Made by a program: the position numbers and the translations under genes. Below are positions 51,410-60,633 of a stretch of 64,000 nt of DNA, in pieces. Source of the stretch: Thermomicrobiales bacterium. Lineage in GTDB: Bacteria > Chloroflexota > Chloroflexia > Thermomicrobiales > UBA6265. Within the stretch, counting starts at the first letter, position 1, and each line of letters starts with the position of its first letter. Below the pieces are notes generated by a model. It had not been told where the DNA came from. It saw only the letters and a program-made list of their open reading frames with translations, and made no database searches. Location: contig JAWKPF010000005.1 of the NCBI GenBank assembly GCA_041390825.1, forward strand, positions 186,001-250,000, given 5' to 3'.

Positions 51410-51452
51410 ATTCTAGCAGGCACATCTGAAGATTGTGCAAAGCTGCACAATC
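51410..51452 (-). promoter_or_regulatory. Palindromic operator overlapping the -35 of the transport operon
   Basis: GATTGTGCA (51431-51439) and TGCACAATC (51444-51452) form a perfect 9-bp inverted repeat around four bases. On the - strand TTGCAC lies within it and TAGAAT (51410-51415) 19 bases further on could be the -10 box for the binding-protein gene at 51322. It could also be a hairpin after the RraA-like gene, though no T-run follows. Confidence 0.5.
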
Positions 51453-51465
51453 CTCCGGATTCGTA

Positions 51466-52164
51466 TCAGTACGTCTTCCCAACCTTGAAATCGGCCAGGT
51501 TGAACTTGTCGCTCTTGATGTAATCCATCACGCGGCGCTCGCGGACTCGGATCTCTTCGACTGCTGCCGGCAGGCCGTCGAGCGTCTCTCGTGGAACGAC
51601 GACGATGCCGTTGACGTCACCGTGCAAGATGTCCCCGGTCGAAACCCGCTGACCGTCGATCCAGACTGGTTGCCCGACGTCCTGAATGGCGAAGTTCCCA
51701 TGCGCCACCACGGCAAATGGACAGAAGTAGTGCATCCCGAGCGCGTGGACCTCGTCGATGTCACGGTACCCGCCGTCGCTGACCATTCCCACCGCCCCGA
51801 GCCTGGTGGCAAGAGTGGCCATCACCTCGCCAGCGTAGGCGCACCGATGCGGGGCGCCGCTGATGTCCTGCATGACGATGACCGCGGGCTTCGGCATCTG
51901 CTCGAGCGCGTCCCACATCGCCCAGTACCCGTCGCGACTCGCGACCGGTCCGGCGGGGTTCGATACCTTTACCGTGAGCGCCTGGCCGACCATGACGCCA
52001 AGATCGGGATACAAGCAGCCGATGTTGCCGCCGATGTAGCCGTCGGTGCGGTCGCGCAGCTCGAACGGTTCGATTGCGTTGGCGATGGTCGGGCTATCGA
52101 CCGACTTCAGGAATGCGAGCTGCTCATCCGAATATGCGCGGTCAGGCGCAACGAAACTGGCCAT
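51466..52164 (-). CDS. RraA-like protein (HMG/CHA aldolase-type demethylmenaquinone-methyltransferase-fold)
   Basis: Member of the RraA/4-hydroxy-4-methyl-2-oxoglutarate aldolase family. It begins with SPTIANAIEPFELRDRTDGY and has the metal/substrate loop GAVGMVSDGGYRDIDEVHAL, with the conserved Gly-Asp-Gly-Gly-x-Arg variant, and VVAHGNFAIQDVGQPV later. The C-terminal ILHGDVNGIVVVPRETLDG is characteristic. Length 232. Members may be class II aldolases cleaving oxalo-citramalate-type acids, or RNase E regulators; in this genome an aldolase is more likely. It lies upstream of the transport operon and downstream of ispG. Confidence 0.85.
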   Translation of the reverse strand: MASFVAPDRAYSDEQLAFLKSVDSPTIANAIEPFELRDRTDGYIGGNIGCLYPDLGVMVGQALTVKVSNPAGPVASRDGYWAMWDALEQMPKPAVIVMQDISGAPHRCAYAGEVMATLATRLGAVGMVSDGGYRDIDEVHALGMHYFCPFAVVAHGNFAIQDVGQPVWIDGQRVSTGDILHGDVNGIVVVPRETLDGLPAAVEEIRVRERRVMDYIKSDKFNLADFKVGKTY

Positions 52165-52199
52165 CGGCGACGTGGTCCCCTCTCGTCGAATCGTCTGGG

Positions 52200-53372
52200 C
52201 TAGACCGATGTCAAAGTGAGCATCGGCTTGTACTGAAACTCGTTCGCAGATTCCTCGACGATGCCGTTGCGGCGATCATCGACGACTTTCAGGATCTCGT
52301 CCTTGAGAGCCTGGACCATCTCATCTTCCGGGACAGTTTTCACGATCTTGCCCTTGCGGAAGATGATGCCTTTGGAGTTGCCGCCAGCGAGGCCAACATC
52401 AGCGTCACGCGCTTCACCCGGTCCGTTGACGATGCATCCCATGACGGCCACACGGATCGGTTCGTCGATCTTGTTCAGGAAGACATCGATTTCGTTGGCG
52501 ATGCTGAAAAGATCGACCTCGACCCGTCCGCACGTTGGGCAGGCGATCATCGTCGCGCCTTTCTGGCGCAACTCCAGCGTCTTCAGGATCTCGAAGCCGA
52601 CAAAGACCTCTTCGGTTGGATCGGTCGTGAGCGAAACGCGGATCGTGTCGCCGATGCCAAGCGCCAACAGTGTGCCCAGCCCAACTGCTGAGCGGACGCT
52701 GCCTGCGCGTGGGGTGCCGGCCTCGGTGACGCCAAGGTGGAGCGGATAGTCATTCGGCAACGCGGCAAAGCGGCGATACGCCTCCACCATGACTGGCACT
52801 TCGAACGCTTTCAGACTGACCTTGATTTCGTAGTAGTCGAGATCTTCGAGGATCTTGATGTGCCCGAGCGCGGTGCGGACCATCCATTCCGCGCGCAGCT
52901 CCGATTGGGTCGCGTGGACCGCGGCCATCTCGTCGACAAACTCCTGTGGCATCGGTGGCACGGACCCGAAGTTGACGCCGATGCGGATCGGGACCATTCG
53001 CTCTTTGGCTTTTTCGACGACCTCGACGACGTCCTCATGCTTGCGGATGTTGCCGGGGTTGAGCCGCAGACCGTGGATGCCGGCGTCGAGCGCCTTGAGC
53101 GCCAGCGTGTGCTCGAAATGGATATCCGCGATGAGCGGGACGGGCGAGTAGGGGACGATCTCGGGCAGCGCAGCCGCGGCCTTGCGGTCGGGAACAGCGA
53201 TGCGGACGATTTCGCATCCGGCCTCCGCTAGCTCGGTAATCTGCGCCAGGGTGGCAGCCGGGTCGCGTGTGTCGGCTGTTGCCATCGATTGCACGACGAC
53301 CGGGTTGTCGCCGCCGATCTTGATGTTGCCGACATTGAGAACGCGAGTCTTGCGGCGCGGTGCGACAAGCAT
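52200..53372 (-). CDS. ispG: 4-hydroxy-3-methylbut-2-enyl diphosphate synthase (flavodoxin or ferredoxin)
   Basis: [4Fe-4S] enzyme of the methylerythritol phosphate isoprenoid pathway. It opens with VLNVGNIKIGGDNPVVVQSM, and TADTRDPAATLAQITELAEA follows. Downstream are VPLIADIHFEHTLALKALDA, HGLRLNPGNI, PIRIGVNFGS and YPLHLGVTEAGTPRAGSVRS. The cluster Cys residues lie in IACPTCGRVEVD and VMGCIVNGPGEARDADVG. ATG 53372, nine bases after TGGAG, is chosen over TTG 53387. The rseP gene lies 18 bases upstream, as in many bacteria where rseP, dxr and ispG cluster. The product supplies IPP/DMAPP, including the prenyl chain MenA uses. Confidence 0.96.
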   Translation of the reverse strand: MLVAPRRKTRVLNVGNIKIGGDNPVVVQSMATADTRDPAATLAQITELAEAGCEIVRIAVPDRKAAAALPEIVPYSPVPLIADIHFEHTLALKALDAGIHGLRLNPGNIRKHEDVVEVVEKAKERMVPIRIGVNFGSVPPMPQEFVDEMAAVHATQSELRAEWMVRTALGHIKILEDLDYYEIKVSLKAFEVPVMVEAYRRFAALPNDYPLHLGVTEAGTPRAGSVRSAVGLGTLLALGIGDTIRVSLTTDPTEEVFVGFEILKTLELRQKGATMIACPTCGRVEVDLFSIANEIDVFLNKIDEPIRVAVMGCIVNGPGEARDADVGLAGGNSKGIIFRKGKIVKTVPEDEMVQALKDEILKVVDDRRNGIVEESANEFQYKPMLTLTSV

Positions 53373-53390
53373 CTTGGGGTACTCCAAACG

Positions 53391-54725
53391 TTAGCCGAAG
53401 AACGAGTCTCCGCTGATGATCCGCCGGACGTCATTGAACATGATGATGAACATGAACCCAATGAGCACGATGAAACCGACGAGATGAACGAGTCCCTCTT
53501 TCTCGGGCGCAATGCGGCGCCCGCGGATGAGCTCGATCAGGACGAACATGAGCCGGCCGCCATCGAGCGCCGGCAGAGGAAGCAAGTTGAGGAAGGCGAG
53601 GTTGAGCGATAGCAGAATCGTGAGCGAAGCCAGGGTATACCAGACCGGCAGCGCGGTCGTTTCCACCAGTTCGTGTGTGAGCTGCGCCATGCCGACCGGT
53701 CCTGCAGTCTGCCGAAGCAGCTCCGGATTGGTGACGAGCTGGACGATTCCGTCGAACATCAGCGTGGTCTGCCGCCAGGCCTCCTCGAAACCGCGAGGAA
53801 TGACGTGCAGCAGACCGACCTTCTCGAATACTGGCGACTGGTTCAGCACCTCGAAGCCGGCGGCATAGATGGGAGTGACGTCGTTCTGGCGCGGGGGCAC
53901 AAGGATGGTCGTGGTGATCTCTTCACCGTCGCGCTGGATCACGATTGGCATCTCGCTGCCCTCGAACCGGGTGAGCTCGGTTTGCAGGACAAAGGTGTTC
54001 GTGATCGGGCGACCGTTGGCGGAGATGAGTTTGTCCCCGTCTTGAATCCCGGCATCCGCCGCGGGAGAACCAGCCGCGATCGTGGTGACTGCCACGTTGG
54101 AAATCAAGGGGTCGGCGAGGTTGATGCCAATGCGGCCCTCTCCCTCGGGCGGGTTTTCGCGGGGGGTCAGAGTGCTGGGGTAGTACTCGCCGCCGCGCTC
54201 GATGACGAACTGAACCGGCTCACCCGCCTTCGATCTGGTGTCCTTCACCAGTTCTTGCACGGTTTGGACCGACTCGCCGTCGACTGAGACGATCCGGTCA
54301 CCAACCTGCCACCCGGCCGTCGCGGCGGGTGATCCCGCGCCGACACCCGCGATGTAGACCTGGTTATGCGGCACGCCCTTGATGCCGACGACCAGGATCA
54401 TCAGGAAGATCGCAAAGAGGATGTTCATGATGATGCCGGCGGAGAGGAAGAAGGCGCGCTGAGCCGGGGACTTGGCGTTCATGGAATCGGAATCCATGTT
54501 CTCGCCGTCTTCGCCCTTGACGCGCACGAATCCGCCAAACGGGATCAGATTGATGGAATAGACGACACCGTTGCGCACCCAACCGAAGACCTTCGGCGGG
54601 ATGCCCATTCCGAATTCCTCGACCTTGACCCCGCACATGCGGGCGGCGAAGAAGTGGCCGCATTCATGAATGAAGATCAGAAATCCCAGAATTGGGATGA
54701 TGTAAAACCAGCTCAGGGAAAGCAA
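53391..54725 (-). CDS. rseP: Site-2 (M50) intramembrane metalloprotease with two PDZ domains
   Basis: Zn intramembrane protease that cuts membrane-bound anti-sigma factors or signal peptides. The active site is FLIFIHECGHFFAARMCGVK (HExxH) in the first helix. IPFGGFVRVKGEDGENMDSD is the re-entrant loop. PDZ domains carry AGSPAATAGWQVGDRIVSVD and AGSPAADAGIQDGDKLISAN. The final NLLPLPALDGGRLMFVLIEL contains the third metal ligand Asp. TTG 54725 preceded by GGAG is the best start; TTG 54782 is the longest possible. Length from 54725 is 444 residues. It heads the rseP-ispG pair. Confidence 0.93.
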   Translation of the reverse strand: MLSLSWFYIIPILGFLIFIHECGHFFAARMCGVKVEEFGMGIPPKVFGWVRNGVVYSINLIPFGGFVRVKGEDGENMDSDSMNAKSPAQRAFFLSAGIIMNILFAIFLMILVVGIKGVPHNQVYIAGVGAGSPAATAGWQVGDRIVSVDGESVQTVQELVKDTRSKAGEPVQFVIERGGEYYPSTLTPRENPPEGEGRIGINLADPLISNVAVTTIAAGSPAADAGIQDGDKLISANGRPITNTFVLQTELTRFEGSEMPIVIQRDGEEITTTILVPPRQNDVTPIYAAGFEVLNQSPVFEKVGLLHVIPRGFEEAWRQTTLMFDGIVQLVTNPELLRQTAGPVGMAQLTHELVETTALPVWYTLASLTILLSLNLAFLNLLPLPALDGGRLMFVLIELIRGRRIAPEKEGLVHLVGFIVLIGFMFIIMFNDVRRIISGDSFFG

Positions 54726-54833
54726 CGTGTCGCTCCAAAGTGGCGGGTGCTTGGCAACCGCGTCGCCAAGCACGTGACGCAACGCTCAATGGTACCACCG
54801 CGCCTGCGGGGCGCTTGGCGGCTGGACCATGTA

Positions 54834-56687
54834 TCAGCCGCCAGAGCCGCTGTCGATCCAGACGTACGGCAGGCTCCAAAGGAGACCGAACCCGTTCGGG
54901 TAGAAGTTCTGCAGCTTGGTGGCGTACCCGGTACGGGCGACGCCGAAGCGAAGCGGGCCAACCGGCTGATCTTCCCAGACCAGCTGCGACTGGTCGATCA
55001 GCAACTGCGTGCGTGCGTCCGCATCGAACTCAACCCGCTGCCGCTCGTCGATTGTGTCCCATTGCTCGCTGCAGTAGTGTGAGAAGTTCAGACCGGTTGT
55101 GGCCGCGTCGCATGAGAAGAGCGCGGTCTGGTTTCCATCCGGCGAGAGGCTCACCGCAAGCAACGCCATGTCGAAATCGCCCGATTCGAGCCGCTCGATG
55201 AGCGCGGCGCCGTTGATCGAAGTCAGATCGATCTTGACGCCGATTTCCTCCCACGCTTCTTTCATGTAGGTGACCAGCTGGTCGACCACTGGTTCCCCAC
55301 CGGAGTAGAGGAAGTCGAACTCCAGCTTCTGGCCATCCTTGGTCATGACCCCGTCGTCGAGCGTCCAACCCGCTTCCGCCAGCAGCGCCTTTGCTTTCTC
55401 GGGATCGAAGTCATATGGCGGCTGCATCTGGCTGGGGGCATACGCCGGTGAGATGGGCGGTTGGGTGCCGACGGCGGCCTCTCCATAGCCGAAGTAAATG
55501 TTCTGCGTAATCGAGTTGCGGTCGAGCGCGTAGAAGAGCGCTTGCCGGACCCGTTGGTCCTGGAACAGTTCGGTCTGGGCAGGATCGAGATTGAAGGCGT
55601 AGTAGGTGAAGTTGAAGAAATCGTAGACATCGACCGCAAGGCCATCGGTCGCCTGTACCGAGGCCATCTGCGCCGGCGGCACGAACTCCATGATGTCGAT
55701 TTCCTGCTGCTTGAGCGCCAGCACCGAGCTGTCGGAGTCGGGAAGGACGCGAAGTGTCAGACCGTCGATGTAGGGCACCTTGTCGTAGTAGTCGTCGTTG
55801 CGCACCACACTGACATGGTCGCCCTGCACCCATTCCTGGAATTTGAACGGCCCGGTTCCGATCACTCGCGCGGGATCCTGACCCGTGCTGCCACCATCAA
55901 ACGACCAACTCGCGGGCTCGACATCGCCCCAAATGTGCTTCGGCATGATGGTGATCGCGCCGGGACCTTCGTAGAGGAAGGTGACCAGCTTTTCGCGCGC
56001 TTTCATCTCGAAGGTGTTTTCATCGATGACTCGGTAGCTTTCGACCGCATCGTTGACGATCGAGCGATAGGGGAAGCCTGTGTTCGGATCGAGCGCGGCG
56101 TCGAAGCTGAAGGCAACGTCTTCGGCGGTGAAATCGACGCCGTCATGCCATGTGGCATCCTGGTTGAGATGGAAGGTATAGGTCAATTCGTCATCCGCGA
56201 CATCCCACGAATCGGCCAGACCAGGCACTGGACGTCCATCGAGCGGGCTGATGCCAATCAGCGACTCGAAAATCGCGCCGGTGATCAGTTGGGTGGTTGT
56301 GTCGTTGGTCAGTAGACCGTTCACGGTGCTGATATCGCCGGCTTCCGCAAGCAACACCGTGCCTCCGGTTTGCGCGGCCTCGGACATTGGGCAGGCGGCC
56401 AGCAGCTCGGCAGTGAACTCCTCGCGGGTAGGTGGCTCCAGAAGAGAGGGTGAGGCAACGCCGGCGGTGGGGGAGCCGGTCGAAGTGGTGACCGCGGCCA
56501 TGCACGTTTCGCGCTGGGCGATCGGGCTCGCCTGGGTCTGGGGGGCCGCAGTTGGCGTGTTGTCCTTCTTGTCGCCATCGCCGCCACCGCAAGCGGCGAG
56601 CACCAGCAACAGGATCAGACCGACTACCAACAATCGGCTCTGCGCCAACCAGGACGAAATCGCGGTTTCTCCGCTGCGCACGTGCAT
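54834..56687 (-). CDS. Lipoprotein solute-binding protein of a peptide/nickel ABC transporter (family 5)
   Basis: Signal peptide with a lipobox, LLVVGLILLLVLAACGGGDG, so the mature protein is lipid-anchored at Cys. A Thr/Pro/Ala linker precedes the binding core. This has GGTVLLAEAGDISTVNGLLT, GLADSWDVADDELTYTFHLN, ATWHDGVDFTAEDVAFSFDA, VIGTGPFKFQEWVQGDHVSV, DQRVRQALFYALDRNSITQN and AKALLAEAGWTLDDGVMTKD. ATG 56687 follows GAGGGAG and gives 617 residues. It is unrelated in detail to the family 5 protein at 37467-39524 and has no adjacent permease genes. The end lies 109 bases from the rseP start. Confidence 0.9.
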   Translation of the reverse strand: MHVRSGETAISSWLAQSRLLVVGLILLLVLAACGGGDGDKKDNTPTAAPQTQASPIAQRETCMAAVTTSTGSPTAGVASPSLLEPPTREEFTAELLAACPMSEAAQTGGTVLLAEAGDISTVNGLLTNDTTTQLITGAIFESLIGISPLDGRPVPGLADSWDVADDELTYTFHLNQDATWHDGVDFTAEDVAFSFDAALDPNTGFPYRSIVNDAVESYRVIDENTFEMKAREKLVTFLYEGPGAITIMPKHIWGDVEPASWSFDGGSTGQDPARVIGTGPFKFQEWVQGDHVSVVRNDDYYDKVPYIDGLTLRVLPDSDSSVLALKQQEIDIMEFVPPAQMASVQATDGLAVDVYDFFNFTYYAFNLDPAQTELFQDQRVRQALFYALDRNSITQNIYFGYGEAAVGTQPPISPAYAPSQMQPPYDFDPEKAKALLAEAGWTLDDGVMTKDGQKLEFDFLYSGGEPVVDQLVTYMKEAWEEIGVKIDLTSINGAALIERLESGDFDMALLAVSLSPDGNQTALFSCDAATTGLNFSHYCSEQWDTIDERQRVEFDADARTQLLIDQSQLVWEDQPVGPLRFGVARTGYATKLQNFYPNGFGLLWSLPYVWIDSGSGG

Positions 56688-56993
56688 GAACTCCCTCGGT
56701 GATGCCAGGGTCAGCGCGGCGCGCTCGAACCCGAATCTCTCGTGACCCGGCATGATACCCGACACGGCGGAAACGGGGTCTTGAGCCGTGTGTCCTGAGC
56801 GGTAGTGTGGGCCATGGCAAACGGCTCGCTGGTTATGAAATCGACGCAGTGCGCGATATGGCGGATTGCGCCAATCCTCTTGCATACTTCCCGGTCGCAT
56901 GCGCGTGTTTCGCGATGAAGCGGATCAGGAACGCCCGATCTGGCCAACGTGGGTTCGGCTTGGGCGATGAGGAGCCGGAAAGGCAGGGCCGAG
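56688..56993. other. Divergent intergenic region between the lipoprotein gene and ald
   Basis: 306 bases with no supported gene. On the + strand TTGAGC (56781-56786) and TAGTGT (56803-56808) are 16 bases apart and could drive ald. A 34-codon frame starting at 56813 just after it has no recognisable content. No promoter for the lipoprotein gene was identified. Confidence 0.4.
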
Positions 56994-58106
56994 ATGATCG
57001 TTGGCGTTCCCACTGAAGTGAAAGACCGCGAAGGCCGAGTGTCGACAACGCCAGGGGGCGTTGCGGAGCTGGTCGCGCACGGGCATCGCGTGTTGGTGGA
57101 AGCGGGAGCGGGCGACGGAAGCGGCTTTTCCGATGGCGCCTACGAGCGAGCCGGGGCGGAGATCATTCCCTCGCATGCCGCGGTGTTCGATCGAGCCGAC
57201 ATGTTGCTCAAGGTCAAGGAACCGGTTCCTGCCGAGTACAACCTCCTACGCGAAAATCAGCTCCTCTTCACCTACCTGCATCTGGCTGCGGACGAGGCGC
57301 TCACCCGCTGCCTCATGGAGCGGAAGGTGCAGGCAGTGGCCTATGAAACGGTCCAGCTGCCAAACCGATCGCTCCCGCTGCTGACCCCGATGAGCGAAGT
57401 CGCTGGCCGAATGTCGGTCCAGGTGGGCGCCCATTATCTGCAACGCAACGAGGGCGGCTATGGCGTACTGCTGGGTGGGGTTCCGGGTGTCGAACCGGCG
57501 AACGTCGTCATCATCGGCGGTGGCATCGTGGGGACCAATGCCGCGCAGATCGCGCTCGGCATGGGTGCTCGTGTGTCGATCATCGATCTCAATGTCGACC
57601 GTCTTCGTCAACTGGACCTATTGCTGCACGGGCGGTTGACAACCCTTCCGTCGAACCGGACGACAATCGGTGATGCAGTGGCTGATGCGGATCTGGTGAT
57701 CGGTGGGGTCTTGCTTCCCGGAGCGCGGGCGCCGAGGCTGGTGACCGCGTCGATGATCGATCAGATGCGCACTGGATCGGTGGTGGTCGATGTGGCCATC
57801 GATCAGGGCGGCTGCATCGAAACCGCCAAACCGACCACTCATAGCAAACCGACCTACGAAGTCTCGGGTGTGATCCACTACTGCGTAACCAATATGCCGG
57901 GGGCCGTGCCGCGCACCAGCACCATCGCGCTTTCGAATGTCACCCTTCCCTATGCCCTTGCGCTGGCGGACCATGGACTGGTCGCGTCAGCGGAAGCCGA
58001 TCCGGCTCTGGCGGCTGGGATCAACGTCCTCAATGGACATATTGTGTATCAGGCAGTGGCAGACGCCTTCGATCTGCCATACTCATCGTGGCAATCGGTT
58101 GCCTGA
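56994..58106 (+). CDS. ald: Alanine dehydrogenase
   Basis: NAD-dependent reversible oxidative deamination of L-alanine to pyruvate. It begins MIVGVPTEVKDREGRVSTTP and has the substrate Lys/Arg region MLLKVKEPVPAEY. The active-site His is in LFTYLHLAADEAL, and the Rossmann motif is NVVIIGGGIVGTNAAQIALG followed by MGARVSIIDLNVDRLRQLD. SVVVDVAIDQGGCIETAKPT and CVTNMPGAVPRTSTIALSN match the family closely. ATG 56994 after GGAAAGG is supported. At 370 residues it is full length. It would link amino-acid nitrogen with central metabolism. Confidence 0.96.
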   Translation: MIVGVPTEVKDREGRVSTTPGGVAELVAHGHRVLVEAGAGDGSGFSDGAYERAGAEIIPSHAAVFDRADMLLKVKEPVPAEYNLLRENQLLFTYLHLAADEALTRCLMERKVQAVAYETVQLPNRSLPLLTPMSEVAGRMSVQVGAHYLQRNEGGYGVLLGGVPGVEPANVVIIGGGIVGTNAAQIALGMGARVSIIDLNVDRLRQLDLLLHGRLTTLPSNRTTIGDAVADADLVIGGVLLPGARAPRLVTASMIDQMRTGSVVVDVAIDQGGCIETAKPTTHSKPTYEVSGVIHYCVTNMPGAVPRTSTIALSNVTLPYALALADHGLVASAEADPALAAGINVLNGHIVYQAVADAFDLPYSSWQSVA

Positions 58107-58156
58107 GTCGAGGTCTGGTCGGCTCGTATTTGGCCCAGGCGTGTGGAAGCAGAGGC

Positions 58157-59116
58157 ATGCAGTCGGAAGAGTCCCTACACACAACCGTCAACGCGTTCAT
58201 CGACGAACTGACCAACGAACGGGGCTTCTCCGTCAACACTGTCGCCGCCTACCGCAATGACCTAAGCCAGTTCGCCGGATATCTGGCCGCGCCGCCACAG
58301 GAAGACCAGCTGGCTCCGCTCTCCTCATGGAGTGGTTTGACGTCGGAGCATCTTGGCCGCTACCTCTCGTACATGTACGGGCGGCAATACGCGGCCTCCA
58401 CTGTTGCCCGCAAGACCGCGGCGTTGAAGTCTTTTTGCCATTACCTGACCGACAACGGCGTGCTGCGCGAGGATCCATCGCAGTCGCTCGCTTCCCCGCG
58501 GGTCGACCGATACGTTCCACGCGCCATTTCCGAGCAGGAAGTCCGCCAGCTTCTCGACGAGCCCAGGCAGGCCGCGAAATCCCGGCGACCCGATGCGCTC
58601 CGGGATCTCGCCATGATCGAGGCGCTCTATTCCTCCGGGATGCGCGTGAGCGAGCTGGTGGCGCTGGATGTCGACGATGTCGATTTCGATTCCAATCAGG
58701 TCGCGTGCCCGGGCAAGGCCGGACGGCGCAGACTCGTGCCGTTGCGTGAACAGGCGATCGATGCGATCGACGACTATCTCAAGAACGGTCGCACCGAGTT
58801 GGCCAATCCCGATGAAAACGCGCTGTTCGTCAATCATCGTGGGTCCCGGCTGACCCGCCAGGGATTTTGGCTGATTCTCAAGGCGTATGCCGAAGAAGCC
58901 AAGATCGACAACATCACGCCCCACACGTTGCGGCATTCGTTTGCGACCCATGCGCTGCGCGACGGCGCGGAGCTGCGCGACGTGCAGCAACTCCTCGGGC
59001 ATGTCAGCATCTCCACCACGCAGGTCTACAAGCTGGTTTCGGTCGATGACGGTCCCGTGCTCGAGAGCGAGACAATCGTCGTGGAAGAGTTGGCGATCAG
59101 TCGCGCCGACGGTTGA
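58157..59116 (+). CDS. xerD: Tyrosine recombinase (XerD-like)
   Basis: Site-specific recombinase for resolving chromosome dimers at dif. An N-terminal core-binding domain (FIDELTNERGFSVNTVAAYR and HLGRYLSYMYGRQYAASTVA) precedes the catalytic domain. The catalytic Arg lies in YSSGMRVSELVALDVDDVDF. The Lys is in the beta-hairpin near VACPGKAGRRRLVPL, the HxxR motif in ITPHTLRHSFATHALRDGAE, the His in LLGHVSISTTQVY, and the nucleophile Tyr in STTQVYKLVS. ATG 58157 has GGAAG/GAGG upstream. Length 319. The chromosomal context, with no att sites or phage genes, argues for a housekeeping XerC/D. Confidence 0.9.
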   Translation: MQSEESLHTTVNAFIDELTNERGFSVNTVAAYRNDLSQFAGYLAAPPQEDQLAPLSSWSGLTSEHLGRYLSYMYGRQYAASTVARKTAALKSFCHYLTDNGVLREDPSQSLASPRVDRYVPRAISEQEVRQLLDEPRQAAKSRRPDALRDLAMIEALYSSGMRVSELVALDVDDVDFDSNQVACPGKAGRRRLVPLREQAIDAIDDYLKNGRTELANPDENALFVNHRGSRLTRQGFWLILKAYAEEAKIDNITPHTLRHSFATHALRDGAELRDVQQLLGHVSISTTQVYKLVSVDDGPVLESETIVVEELAISRADG

Positions 59117-59118
59117 TT

Positions 59119-59166
59119 TGTCATAATCGTTTCGCCACGGCGGGGTCACGGAGTCGTGGCCCCGCC
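59119..59166 (+). promoter_or_regulatory. Extended -10 promoter and hairpin between xerD and glyS
   Basis: TGT-CATAAT (59119-59127) is an extended -10 box that would start transcription near 59134. Directly after it GGCGGGGTCACG/CGTGGCCCCGCC (59139-59166) forms a 12-bp stem with loop GAGT, then ACTTGTTTG. The hairpin may simply end xerD, or it may act in the glyS 5' leader. No T-box elements were recognised. Confidence 0.5.
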
Positions 59167-59195
59167 ACTTGTTTGTCTGGAAAGAGCAGGAGCCG

Positions 59196-60608
59196 ATGAG
59201 CACCACCGTCGAACGAGCCGCATCCATGGAGAAGATCGTCGCTCTGTGCAAGCGGCGAGGATTTGTCTATCCCGGATCGGATATCTACGGCGGTCTGGCC
59301 AACACCTGGGACTACGGTCCGCTTGGTGTCGAGCTGAAGAACAACATCAAGCAGCTGTGGTGGAAGACCTTCGTTCATCGGCGCAGGGATATCGTCGGGC
59401 TCGATGCTGGCATCCTGATGCATCCACGCGTATGGGAGGCATCGGGCCATGTCGTCAACTTCAACGATCCGTTGGTCGACTGCAAGACATGCAAGGCTCG
59501 GTTTCGGGCCGACCACCTGATCGAGGAGAAGCTGGGCAAGGAAGCCGCCGGCCTGACCCCCGATGAGATGAGCGCGGTCATTCGGGAGGCGAACCCAACC
59601 TGCCCGAAATGCGGAAATCGCACCCTGACCGACGCTCGCCAGTTCAACATGATGTTCAAGACCACGATCGGGCCAGTGTCGGAAACCGGTGTCGAGGTCT
59701 ATCTGCGCCCGGAGACGGCGCAGGCGATGTTCGTCCAGTTCAAGAACATCGTTGCCACCTCACGGGTGAAACTGCCGTTTGGCGTGGCGCAGATCGGGAA
59801 ATCGTTCCGGAACGAAATCACCCCGGGCAACTTCATCTTCCGCGACATCGAGTTCGAACAGATGGAGATCGAATATTTCGTTCGGCCAGAGACTGCTGGA
59901 GATGCATTCGAGCAGTGGATCGATGCAATGAAGGCGTGGGTGACCGCGCTCGGGCTGACCGACGAGTTCGTCCGCATTCGCGAGCACGAGCAAGCCGAAC
60001 TCTCGCACTACTCCGATCGGACGATCGACTTCGAGTATCAGTTCCCCGGTCCCATGGGCTGGAAGGAGCTCTATGGGCTGGCCAATCGGACGGACTTCGA
60101 CTTGCGCCAGCATCAGGAGTTCAGCGGAGAAGACCTCTCCTGGTTCGATCAGGAGTCCGGCACCCGTTTTTTGCCATACGTGATCGAACCAACCTTTGGG
60201 GTGGATCGCACGATCCTGGTCGTGTTGCTGGATGCCTACGACGAGGAATCGACGGTCGATGTGAACGGGAAACCGGACACCCGAATCGTGCTGCGTCTCG
60301 ATCCCAAGGTGGCGCCGTACAAAGCCGCGATCTTGCCGTTGATGAAGAAGCCGGAGCTCACTGAGATTGCGCGCGACATCTTCGATCGGTTGCAGGGGGA
60401 GACAGGTTTCCTCGTCGACTACGATGAAACCGGCAATATCGGCAAGCGCTATCGCCGACAGGACGAAATTGGCACGCCGTTCTGCGTCACGGTCGACCCC
60501 GATTCGCTCGAGGATCGGAAGGTCACCGTGCGCGACCGCGATACGACCGAACAAGAGCGGATTTCGATTGGCGATGTCGTGAGTTGGGTGGCTGACAAGG
60601 TCCAATAG
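59196..60608 (+). CDS. glyS: Glycyl-tRNA synthetase, homodimeric class II type
   Basis: Charges tRNA-Gly. The early RRGFVYPGSDIYGGLANTWD and YGPLGVELKNNIKQLWWKTF are diagnostic of the alpha-2 enzyme. Class II motif 2 is QIGKSFRNEITPGNFIFRDI, followed by EFEQMEIEYFVRPETA. Motif 3 is in PYVIEPTFGVDRTILVVLLD. A zinc-type cluster is seen in DCKTCKARFRAD and TCPKCGNRTL. The anticodon-binding domain begins about residue 365 and ends TVRDRDTTEQERISI. ATG 59196 gives 470 residues. The xerD gene ends 79 bases upstream. Confidence 0.97.
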   Translation: MSTTVERAASMEKIVALCKRRGFVYPGSDIYGGLANTWDYGPLGVELKNNIKQLWWKTFVHRRRDIVGLDAGILMHPRVWEASGHVVNFNDPLVDCKTCKARFRADHLIEEKLGKEAAGLTPDEMSAVIREANPTCPKCGNRTLTDARQFNMMFKTTIGPVSETGVEVYLRPETAQAMFVQFKNIVATSRVKLPFGVAQIGKSFRNEITPGNFIFRDIEFEQMEIEYFVRPETAGDAFEQWIDAMKAWVTALGLTDEFVRIREHEQAELSHYSDRTIDFEYQFPGPMGWKELYGLANRTDFDLRQHQEFSGEDLSWFDQESGTRFLPYVIEPTFGVDRTILVVLLDAYDEESTVDVNGKPDTRIVLRLDPKVAPYKAAILPLMKKPELTEIARDIFDRLQGETGFLVDYDETGNIGKRYRRQDEIGTPFCVTVDPDSLEDRKVTVRDRDTTEQERISIGDVVSWVADKVQ

Positions 60609-60633
60609 ACATCAGGGAATTCCCAGATTTGGG

